Assembly: GCA_029582165.1 (NCBI GenBank) | Contig: CM055893.1 | Location: forward strand, 28,147,679 to 28,211,678 | Length of the DNA: 64,000 bases | Origin: Portulaca oleracea | Lineage: Eukaryota > Streptophyta > Magnoliopsida > Caryophyllales > Portulacaceae | Reading direction: 5' to 3' | Shown: piece after piece, positions 11,370 to 21,113 of the stretch | Numbering within the stretch: the stretch's first letter is position 1 | Layout: the number at the start of each line of letters is the position of its first letter | Translations under genes and position numbers: made by a program | The notes under the pieces: generated by a model | Database searches by the model: none | Told to the model about the DNA's origin: nothing | Seen by the model: the letters and a program-made list of their open reading frames with translations, nothing else

Positions 11370-12520
11370 TGTTTAGTCCCATTTTTAGGCCTAAATATCG
11401 CCTTTTATCTTGGTATTTTTGCTCGATTCCGAGCCTTTTTCATCGTTTTTATTAATGTTTTCGTTGTTTTGTAGGTTTTTACACTTTTGGAGCAAAAGCA
11501 AGGAAAACGGGCTATTTTGAGGCTTTTTAGAGATTTCCCGAGCCAAGCCATGCCGAGAGCGGAAGCGAAGAAGACCCGGGAAGCTTTTCCCTAAGTTCAG
11601 TGTTGTTAAGTGGTGTAACACCCGCTACAATCCTTGTAGTGGGCGTTACAGCCCTTGGAAGGAAGGAAGCAAAAGGGAGAAACGGGTTGTCACGCCTGTC
11701 ACACAATCAGTGTCACCCGCTATAGTCGTCGCCCCTGTTACATTTGCTGTGCCGCCCGCTACGCCTTAGCAGTCGCAGATCATCCATCACAGCCGCTACC
11801 CCCGAGGATGCGCCCGCGATCTCTTGATTTTAGCGCATATTTTTCGGCTTTAAACTGAAGCATTTGATATAACTTCCTTGACTTGTATATATTCCAAGAG
11901 TGACGATTTTCTTAGGGATCTGATTCTAGTTTAAGATCTTTACATTCAGCTTGTATTAGAGAGAGATTAGTTTGGATTATTCTAGGGTTTTGTGGATTTA
12001 TGGTATTGTTCAAGGATTGAAGATTCAATGAATTGAGAGATTGTTGGATCATCAATTCCATTGCTTTTCCTTGTTCATTTAAAGAATTTAATGACTATCA
12101 TCGTCCCTTAATCTACTTATTAATCGCTTTGCTAATTATTTTACTTGCTTACTTGATTGCTTTGATTGCTTCTTTCATTGTTTTGCTTGTTTTGTGATTG
12201 TTGATGTTAGAAATCATGCTTAGGGTTGGTTCGGATGTTGGTAGCTTAGTTGGTATCATGATTAGTGGCTAGAAACCTTATGGATTAGGGGTAATTAAGG
12301 GTGTGAATGGGTGATTAGGTATGGGTTAGCAATATTAGTGAATAATTAGTTGGGAAATCAATTTCCCACTCCTATCCTTCTCTCAAGTGGTATGTATTTG
12401 GGATCGAAAGCTCCCGAATCCATCCAACACTTGTATTGGAAGGTAGGAGATGAGATAGTTAATGCTCACTCACGAAAGTGGAAGGAGGTTAGCTAGGGAA
12501 TTCCGTTTCATTAACCCTCC
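11370..12520 (+). repeat. Athila2 5' LTR, 3'-truncated
   Basis: It starts TGTTTAGTCCC and matches 19248-19432 (its own 3' LTR) almost completely over the first 180 bases. It follows the Athila1 LTR down to GGAATTCCG-TTCATTAACCCTC. The last 370-390 bases seen in Athila1, and the primer-binding site, are absent; the sequence jumps into the pre-gag leader. A GCCGCCCGCTACGCC-type cluster (about 11690-11825) precedes a TATA-like box at 11884-11892. Confidence 0.82.
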
Positions 12521-12635
12521 AGTTTTAGTTTCTTGGTTTTTGGTAATTGGGATTGCTTTCAACCAGAAATCAGTTTGTCCCAGTCCTAATGAATTTGATG
12601 CTTCTTCATTTCTTGTAGGAATTTTTCGAGTTCTA

Positions 12636-14207
12636 ATGGCTGAGGGCCAAGCTGGTTCACCTTGTACCCTTCTATCATATGTCGTTCCATCATTGGGTAC
12701 GGGAGGCAGTCCGATCACATTACCACCATTACCACCCGATGTTGTGTTCGAGTTTAAACCTCACTTATTTGAAGTCTTCGAAAGAAACCCGTTTCATTGG
12801 GACGATGCTACTGAAAGTCCCATTGCTCAGACTGATAAATTCGAAGATCGAATTAGCTTTATGTACATTCCAAGGATATCATCAGAATTTATGAAGCTGA
12901 AATTCTTTCCTCTCACTCTTACGGGGAAAGCGAAGATATGGCTACAGACTTTTGCACCTGGTTTTTATTCTTCATGGGAGGCACTTAAAGGAGATTTCCT
13001 TCATCGTTTCTTTCCGACGGAGGAGACACACGGACTTAAAGAAGAAATTTTGAGTTTCAAGCAAGGGCCGAGAGAAAGTCTTTTTGGCGCTTGGGGGAGA
13101 TTTAAGAGTCTTCAACGACAGTGCCCTCATCATAATTTATCGGATTGGATGTTGCTTCAACATTTTTATGATGGGCTCCGTAGTCCTCTTAAAGAATCTA
13201 TTGATAATGCATCTGGAGGGATGTTTTTGTAGAAGACCGTGGAAGAGGCTAATAATTTCTTACATGAGCTATCACAACACGCTCCTCATTGGGGAAGTGG
13301 CCAAAGTTCAGGAGACGGAGGCAATTTCTTGGAGGATAACCCAATTATAAAGTTTCTTTTATCCACCTTCCGCGAAATGCAAAAAGAGAAGTCGATTGTG
13401 AAGGCTTCCAATCAGTTGAGAATTGCCCAAGCAATGCAATCCTTTGCATCCACTTTCGTTCCAAATATTCATACTTGTGAGTTTTGCTATGGTCCACACC
13501 CTACCCAATAATGCGCAAAAATTCAACATTTGGCGCAAGTGAATGCTATCCATTCTTCCCACATCGACTAAGATCCTTATCACATCACCAACCATCACCC
13601 TTCTACTTCTCAACACCATGAACATCGCTCATCTATTCAAGAAAAATCCTTCCATCAAACCATACAAGATATTCTAAAACCTCAAATTTCTCTACCACCC
13701 CAAGAATCCTTGATTGAGTTGATGCTTAAGCAAATCATGGAGAATCAAGAGAAAGATCGAGCTTACATCCGAAGTCTCAAACTTAAATTAGCTCAAGTAA
13801 ACCAACCTCAATCCATACCTACCCAACCTCAACCAGTTCAAGAGGTGGAAGTGAATGCTATTACTTTGCGGAGTGGAAAGGAAGTTGAGGGACCTAAGTT
13901 GGAGGAGGAACCTTCTAGAGAGAATGAGGGAGAAATCAAATATCTAAGGGCCTCACACCTAATTCCAAATGAATTTGAGGATATCTACCATGATCATCCT
14001 CTCAAGATCATTCCATGGAGGAAGGAGATTTCTTTGAGTGAAACTTATGTTGAGTGCAACAAAGCCAATGATATGATTTTCAAAGGTCCCAGGCCTGGTA
14101 AACCACCAAACACCAAGTTGGAGTTACATTCTACTTCGATATCCTCATGGCCTACTAAGCTTTTGAGGAAGCGAGCTTCATTGTTGCCGAAGGCTAGGAA
14201 ATGTTAG
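12636..14207 (+). pseudogene. Athila2 gag
   Basis: This is gag of an Athila-type element. The likely start is MAEGQ at 12636, because Athila3 has an equivalent MAEGE at the same point; the frame is open further up from 12462. The capsid region has FKPHLFEVFERNPFHWDDA and KLKFFPLTLTGKAKIW, followed by the retrotransposon gag segment FLHRFFPTEETHGLKEEI and SLFGAWGRF. One reading frame holds throughout, broken by in-frame stops at 13230-13232, 13509-13511 and 13568-13570. The second stop lies in the zinc-knuckle-like CEFCYGPHP region. After about 13850 ([12 protein letters not shown]) the frame runs to a stop at 14205-14207. The protease and the rest of pol that should follow are missing. Confidence 0.85.
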
Positions 14208-15822
14208 AAAAGAAGAAGAACGCGTTGGTGGAGGAAGCCAAGGAAGATGCTACCCGGATTTCCTAGGTGGATGACTAGACCACCGGAAGAGTGTCTCATG
14301 TCAACCACGAATCTTTTTGAGAATCGTGGGGAAAAGAGGAAGAAGAATTAGTTGAAAAGGTTGATAATGTTTTTGGTTTGTGTCCCAAGGATTCCAAGAA
14401 TCAAGTAAGTAATTAGGTCAAGCTAGGGACCTAAAACAAGTGCTCTATGGGAGGCACCCCATAATTTTTGAGGTTCTTCTTTTAAATTTTAAGTTTTGCA
14501 TTTTTTCTAATTTTGTTCCTTTTTCTTCTTTTTAATCTTTCTTGTTAGTTTCTTTAGGTTTCCTATTTTTCTTGTCTTTTTGTTTTTCATTATTTCTTTC
14601 TTTTGTAATTTGAGGTATTAGTTATAGGTTCAAAAGAAAAAAATGTTTGAAACAAAAGAGAGGAAAAATGAGGTGAAAAATAGAAAAAGAAAAAAAAAAG
14701 ATGGAGTTGAAAAATGAAGAATTGAAGTTTAGAGTGAAAGAAGTATTGTGAGTGAATGAGGTTTTAAAGGAATATGAGTGTTGAGAGAGTTTGAAAGTAA
14801 GAAAAATTTTGAAATTGAGTGTGAAAGTTTTTGGGAGTTAGAATGTGTTGAGTATTGGAATTGCCAGGAGGAGGTAGCTGGCGCTACCCCATCTGTAGCA
14901 CCTACTACGTTGAAGCGACAACAATAGTAGTGCTCCTCCAGAAGCTGATCACAGCCGCGAAGTAAGGGACAGCGCCCGCGACATTCTGTAAGGCAATACC
15001 CAGTTCTCTGAGGCGTCGCGCCCGCGACCTGACACTGCTCCTCGACAATTCAGCCCTAAAAAACCCAATTCCCTTTCACTTTTCTCATTTTATTCTCTCA
15101 CAAAACTTGACTGCCTCTCTCTCTACAACCCTAACACCTGCGATAAACTCACACCCTCATCCATTCCTTCATCTCAATCATCAATCGACCCTCACTCTAC
15201 CTCCATTTTCGAAATCCAAACCCTAATTCCTGTCCTCTGCTGCGCAAATTTGCTGCAAGGGTTCCGATTTTCGCCCAGATTTAGTCCAAACAGGTGGCAT
15301 TGCTCAAGTATTCATTCTTCACAACTAAATGAGGTATTTCTTGTGTCATTGTGTGAAATTTTTCCCCTCTCACCTGCATTTGGTTATTTCGTCATTGTAG
15401 CTGAGTTAGGGACAAGTTTTGTCGATTTTTACACATAATTTCACCTCATTGTGTGCTGAATTCGAATGTTGTGTTCTTGCTTGATGTTTTGTGTGATTAG
15501 CTGCTACATTTCTTCTATCAAAACACATGCACACTTGTTGCACTAAGAGTTTTTTTCGATTTTGCGTTAGTGTGCTGTTTTGGTGCTCTTTGTGTGTTTG
15601 TTATGTGTTATTGTTCATTGTGACGAGCAAGAACTCATCCTCCTTGTAGAATCCATGTTCAAGTGCTTCAGATTAAGGTAACATTCTGCCATTGCTAGTG
15701 GTTACGATTTTTCAAGCTCACTAGGTTTGTTTTTGTGTTGGATTTTTCAATTTCTTTGAGATTAGGGCACCGAGTGAGTTTATTTGGTAGAATTGCGTTG
15801 CCAAGTCTTGCTTTTGTTCATC
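14208..15822 (+). other. Athila2 spacer between gag and env-like ORF (pol deleted)
   Basis: At 14428-14462 is GTCAAGCTAGGGACC followed by AAACAAGTGC and GGGAGGC. Athila3 and E have the same signature directly after their pol stop codons, so this marks the old pol end; pol itself is gone. Then come T-rich and purine-rich stretches (14470-14850) and a GCGCCCGCGAC-type inverted-repeat cluster (about 14870-15035). A CT-rich, 5'UTR-like segment (15050-15240) follows. No ORF is convincing. Confidence 0.65.
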
Positions 15823-17361
15823 ATGAGTGTAAGGAACAAGCGTTCTCGTGTCGAAGAAGCTCCTTCATCACAACCGAGACCATCCTCATCTACAAAGGAA
15901 CGTTACCGAGCGCAACCGGCCACACTAATCCAGTGTGCTCCAAATGCTGATGTGACTTTCCGGGATGATGAGCATAGACAACGGTATGAAGCGCTTCAAG
16001 CATGGAAGATATGTGTACCGGATATATATGATGTGGTGACTGTAGAAGCCATTCATTTTAAGCCGAGCTTCGATTATCTTATTCACACTCTTGGGTGGGA
16101 GGTATTCATCACGATCGATGAGTCGATTGTGGACCAACTCGTCCTTGAATTCTTCAGCTCCTTGAAGGTTTACAATGATGGCAAGAAAAACGCACATTTT
16201 GAATACCGAGTCACCAATAAAGATAAGAAGTGCACCATGAAGCGTTTATGCCAAAGGTTGGGATTACCCGATGATGGAAGATACTATGAGCGATGCGAGA
16301 ATTTTGATGAGAAAAAAACAATGCAAGCCTTAACATGTTGGAAGAGGATGGATCTAGGTACGAGAGACGGAACCCCACGTTATCATTGCTCCCGTAACTC
16401 TAAGGGGCGTGATTTTTGTAATTTAGTCGTCCGAATCCTCTATATATAGGATCGTGACGAGTTCGGTGTTCGGGAGAGATGATGGACGCCCCAAAGTTCG
16501 GAAGGATGATCTCTTCATGATCTACAATGTTGTGAGGGTAAACGAGTCAACATCGGATCCTGTATCTTACACTGTCTTCGGGAGATTAGCACATAAGCTT
16601 GACCCACTACCATTGGGATGGGGCACATCATTTGCTATTTCCTCGCCCATGAAGGTTCTAGGAAGTAGTTGAAGAAGTGGACTCCACGTTACCTTCCGGA
16701 TCCTATCGACAGGGTATGATTGTAGAAAATGAACATCCTCGCTAAGCACCCAACTTTCACGATCTATTGCCATGGACAGAACGATAACCGAACAGAAGTT
16801 CTCTTGGATCCGGACCACGCCGAGCAATGGTTAGATGTCACTAACGAGCATAATCGGTCTTGTGGCCAAGAGTGTGATACCCGCCGCAAGGTGGGAAGTC
16901 CATATGTGTCCGATGGGGAGGAAGAAGAGGAGGGCAATGAAGAAGCAGGGGAAGGAGAAGAAGAAGAAGAAGAGGAGGAGAAAGAGGAGCATCCCGGTCA
17001 TGGTGAAGCTAGTGGAAGTGGAAGTTATCCATGGGAAGCTTCACTTGAACATCTCAACTCTCAATTTGATCAAATGAAAGTTGACCTTTGAGAACAACGA
17101 ACGCTACTCCAAGGTTAGCACAATCTGTTGGAGACCCAACAAGAGTTGTTACGCGCCCAGCAGTCCACGCTCAATGATGTGCATGCACATCTCCAAAGGC
17201 ACGAGGAGTACTTTCAACAGCAAAACCAGTATTGGCGTGACTGGGGGTATTACTACTCCATTGAGAACAATCCCCTAGCACCACCAGAGTACAGAAACCG
17301 CCATTATTCCACCTACTTTCCTTATCACCCATATCCTCCCCCGGGAGGATCCGAGCAATGA
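15823..17361 (+). pseudogene. Athila2 post-pol ORF (env-like / plant transposon protein type)
   Basis: The start MSVRNKRSRVEE at 15823 is chosen because Athila3 has the parallel MGRAKRSRTEPE. Both have a basic, nuclear-signal-like N terminus, then a shared block ending RYE-L. The body (KICVPDIYD ... HTLGWEVFITIDE ... FEYRV) continues to a stop at 16447-16449. Homologous sequence then goes on in another frame (16454-16672) and returns at 16729-17091 with a strongly acidic tract (about 16915-17000). The last part (17092-17361) reads through stops into a Q-rich coiled-coil-like end with a YFPYHPYPPPGG tail. I see no signal peptide and no membrane segment, so an envelope function is not supported. 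The ORF is broken by frameshifts and stops. Confidence 0.7.
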
Positions 17362-19247
17362 ATTGTAAGTATCCCCGCTCCCACTTTACACTCTTTATTG
17401 ATTTGATTTACATTAATAATGTTAGATAAGTGTGGGGGGTTCTTTATGGGGAAAGTTGGGGAAGTGTGTCAGTTAGTTTGGTGTTGTTGAGTTCGTTATC
17501 CCCTTGGTTTTGTAGTTTCATTTCTATTGCTTCATCATGGGTAAGACTGGTCATGAGAGTTGTTTAACCCTCAATTCTCGCCTCAAAAGAGTGAGATTCG
17601 GGGTTGAGATTAGCCAGTGTCAATGTAAATGTTGTAAATATTTTCAGTTTTCTTTAGTTCTTTAGTTAGTGTCTTTTTTTTTTTGTTCTTTTTCTTTTAT
17701 GCATGCAAACATTCACACTTATTATGTTTTTCTTGTTTGTTCCTAACCCTAAGTGTGATGTTTTCTTGGATCGCGGATTGGGTTCGTTCTTTAATTGAAG
17801 ACTTCGAGGTAACCTCTTTCCGCTCTCTTTGTTGTGTATATATTTTGATCCATATTGCATGCTTGAGTTTCTTTTTGGTGGCGAACCCCTTTGAGTGTCT
17901 GTGTTGGGATTATTGATGTTGGAGCCGTGTGGGCTCGGGTCGCCACCATTTGCTTGCTAGTTGTTTTTGTTTGTTTGCCTTTTGTAGGTTCTCTACCCTT
18001 TTCATGTGACACCTTCCCACAATGAGGACATTGTGGCATTTTAAGTGTGTGGGGGGGGGGGGAGGGGATACTCTGTTTCAAGGGTAGATCACCTAGCTTT
18101 TTGTTTTTGTTTTTCCTAGTTTTCGCCTAAAATTTAAAAAAAATTTGTGTGAAAAAGGAGAAAAAAGGGTGGGAAAAAGCTTAAAAGTTTTTCATTTTGC
18201 TTTTGTTTTTGCTTCGTTTCTTGGATAGTGTTGTCAATGTAGGGAAGACTTTTTTAATCTTCTTAAAAGAAACCGGTTTGAGCATTTTCGACCCTCGCTT
18301 AGGCGTTGTCATGACTCATTTATCTAGATTCCCTTCGTTGAGTGTCTAGCGAGATCCCTGTTTTATTTCACGTTTAAACTGTGAGACTCTAGTTGGCCAC
18401 AACCGAGCTTGTTGAAAAAGTGAAAAGCTAATTAAATTAACTAAATCGGAAACTGTAGTGTTAAGTTAGTCTACCTACATGGGTTGGTATTAGCGGCGCG
18501 ACGCTATTACCCCTTAAGCACTTCATTTTCGTAATGATGAGGCGTATGGAGTAGCCCATGTTAGGAGGGTAAACCCCGTTATGGGTTGTTCAACTCCCGA
18601 AAAAACTAACACCACTCTCGTTGAGCTTTCTCAGGCTAACGCTAATTAATGAATCGTTAATAAAAGTCTCACCTTGTGTTTCGTGCGGCCCTCACCAAGC
18701 CAAGGGCGACATAAACAAGGGAAAGACATCGCTTAATTAAATCCTTTTCGCTTTGATTCGAGTTTGGATGAGAGTTTTTCTTGTGAATCGATAGGAATCA
18801 TTCAGAACCCACTAAGCACTTGTGCACATGGGATTTAGCTTTACATGAGATGTCGGGAGTCGAAAATCTCTAAGATTAGCAATTACTTGAGTTAGGTGTT
18901 TTCGTGGTGCTCACAACGGTTCCTTTTCGATGATTAGTATCGTTTTCTTGACTACGATAGCATGATTCCTTGAAGCGAGTTGTTTTCTTTTTCTTTTTCG
19001 TTCCCTTGTTTTGTTTTTCACTTTCCCTCTCTGTTCTCTTTCTTTGGCTTTTGTGGGTATAGCCGCTACAAACCCTCACGAGACCACCTCGTCCACCTGG
19101 GCTGCCAGGGGGTTTAAAGGGCTTCGTGCATACGCTAAATGCACTCGTTTCCTCCCACGACAGAGGAGTTGGTGTTTAGTTTTTAGTTTGTTTGTTTTGT
19201 TTTTGTTTTGTTTTACTCGGGACGAGCAAAAGTTCAAGTGTGGGGGG
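17362..19247 (+). other. Athila2 3' untranslated region with three purine tracts
   Basis: This is non-coding tail. The AAGTGTGGGGGG motif occurs three times: 17427-17439, about 18043-18063 (preceded by GAGGACATTGTGGC) and 19236-19247 (against the LTR). 18006-19247 parallels 1-1370 of Athila1. Short open frames in it are not conserved between the two copies. Confidence 0.75.
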
Positions 19248-19432
19248 TGTTTAGTCCCATTTTTGTGCCTAAATATCACCTTTTGTCTTGGTATTTTTGC
19301 ACGATTCCGAGTCTTTTTCATCGTTTTTATTAGTGTTTTAGTTGTTTTGTAAGCTTTCGCACTTTTGGAGCAAAAGCAAGGAAAACGGGCTATTTTGAGG
19401 CTTTATAGAGATTTCCCGAGCCAAGCCGTGCC
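19248..19432 (+). repeat. Athila2 3' LTR, left fragment
   Basis: TGTTTAGTCCC directly after the purine tract matches 11370-11550 until GAGCCAAGCC-TGCC. The sequence then leaves the LTR and enters minus-strand Athila3 material. The matching end of this LTR is at 28413-28511. Confidence 0.88.
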
Positions 19433-19627
19433 TTGTGCATAACGAGCGATGGGCGCGATGGGTGAGAAAAGTTGCCAGACGATTCAGAGTTACGCAAGGT
19501 CGGGGGTGCGACCTGGGAGATCGCTGTGGCGAAGCGAGCGGCATAACAAATGTAACGGGGGCGACGACTGTAGAGATCCGGAGCACAAATTTTCCGCTTC
19601 TAGCCGCTCATACCGTGCCTTGTGCAT
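19426..19627. other. Rearranged Athila2/Athila3 junction with 15-bp direct repeat
   Basis: CCGTGCCTTGTGCAT occurs at 19426-19440 and again at 19613-19627. Between them, about 19441-19575 read on the minus strand is Athila LTR U3 sequence (AGTCGTCGCCCCCGTTACAT, like plus-strand 11722-11741). It is fused to the env-like ORF of Athila3. The right-hand 15-mer is part of that ORF (coding HKARY). Confidence 0.7.
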
Positions 19628-19774
19628 ATCATCCCGAAAATTGACCTTAATTTTCGGGTCGCATTGAATAATCGAGGCCGGTTGACCCTTGTACCGGGTT
19701 TTGTCAGGCTTAGCCGAGGTTGATGGGGCGGGGGTTGATTCCGGCTCGGTCCGGGAACGTTTTGCTCGACCCAT
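19580..19774 (-). pseudogene. Athila3 env-like ORF, N-terminal fragment
   Basis: It starts MGRAKRSRTEPES at 19774 and runs parallel to the Athila2 post-pol ORF through a block ending RYERLEA, at about 19596. A one-base frame change follows (the next codons align as KICAPDLYS in a different frame). The frame then runs into inverted LTR sequence near 19575. About 65 codons of a much longer ORF remain. Codons upstream of 19774 are open but hydrophobic and not matched in Athila2, so I do not count them. Confidence 0.7.
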
Positions 19775-21113
19775 TGGAGTCACTGCAACATAAGCAACCA
19801 CCACACACCAAAACACAACACAACCAATACCCAAAAATCCCGAGCAACACGAATTCACAATCAACCACAAGATTCAATCCCAAAAACAAGCAATACACTC
19901 CCAATCTCAGCAATATCAACCAAAAATTCAAACCCTTAACTCAATCAATTCATCCAACCAAACCCACAAGCGACTCACATAAAATTCAACCAAGAATTCA
20001 CCAATAACACTCCCAACAATCAATTTCAATCCAAAATTCCAACCCCAATTCAACCTACTCGTCCAACCAAAACCCAACAAGCAATTTGAACAATATTCAA
20101 CCTAAATAAACAAGAAATCGAGTGTTTAAGCACCAATAAACAAGGAATACCTGGATTGAAGTGTTGGGGAAGGTGGAGACTGAATTTCGAACCCCACTAG
20201 TGCAAAAACTCAGAACTTTGCTTGAAGGAGTCCCGAAGATGGCGAACTTCAGCGGTTAGGGCACGATTTGCAGGAAAGAATTGAGAGAAAAGGAGTAATT
20301 TGGTGAGAGATTTGTCAAATTTTGGAAGGGGTTTGGAGTTTTAGGGTTTTAGGGAGGTTTCCGAGTGTGAGGGTGAGAAAGAAAGTGAAAGAGAAATGAG
20401 GGGAAATGAGAGTTTAACCCCCGAAAAATCGCAACTTTTCGATAGACCGTGGCCACGGTCCACTTTACCGTGGGCACGGTGTGGTTAGGGCAAGGGAAAA
20501 AGAAGGGAAGGAGCAGGGCGGAGACCGTGGCTACGGTAATTATACCGTGGTCATGGTGATGTGTGGGACCAAAATTTTTCAGGAATGAGCAGTGATGAGA
20601 CCGTGGCTGCGGTGATCTCACCGTGGTCACGGTGATCTTCGACTTGACAAAACTGGGATCAATTTGTGTACGCTGACCGTGGCCACGGTCCTGACTATTG
20701 TGGGCAGGTCCCTTTCGTTCCATCCTCAACACCTGCAAGGCTCAAAACTTGGAGAAAAAAATGTTAAGTCCTAGAATCTACCCTTTTGTCATCCACTCCC
20801 TTTTCCTTCTCGCTCAATTTTCATTCAAGGACACTCTCCCAACACTCAAAAACACTTTCGAACCTTGACCTTCATAGAACGACTCTCGATTTTTCTTCTT
20901 TTCAAACTTTTTTGATTTTTTTTTCATTTTCATTTTTTCTCAATCAAATTTTTTTTTCTAAAATAAAACAAAGGAAGATGAAAAGTACTAAAACAAGGGA
21001 AATAAAAATGAAAGAACTAAAATTGAAAGAAAACATTAAAATAGGGTGAAGTAGTTCATACCTCTCCCGGGTGCTTGTTTTGTAGGTCCTAGCTCGACCT
21101 ATTACGATGCTTC
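19775..21113 (-). promoter_or_regulatory. Athila3 pol-env spacer with palindrome cluster
   Basis: After the pol stop comes the Athila post-pol signature (GTCGAGCTAGGACCT, near 21093-21079). Then a purine/pyrimidine-biased stretch (21050-20780) leads to a cluster of palindromes at 20690-20445. The perfect 16-mer GACCGTGGCCACGGTC is at 20675-20690 and 20445-20460. Variants lie between, at about 20523-20557 and 20600-20634. A CT-rich, leader-like segment leads on to the env-like start. The same 16-mer is in this element's LTR at 28109-28124. Confidence 0.65.

Noticed and set aside
20440..20700. Regularly spaced palindromes that could suggest a CRISPR array
   Set aside because: Repeats are degenerate, spacing is irregular, no spacers of constant length and no cas-like genes; the context is plant retrotransposon DNA.
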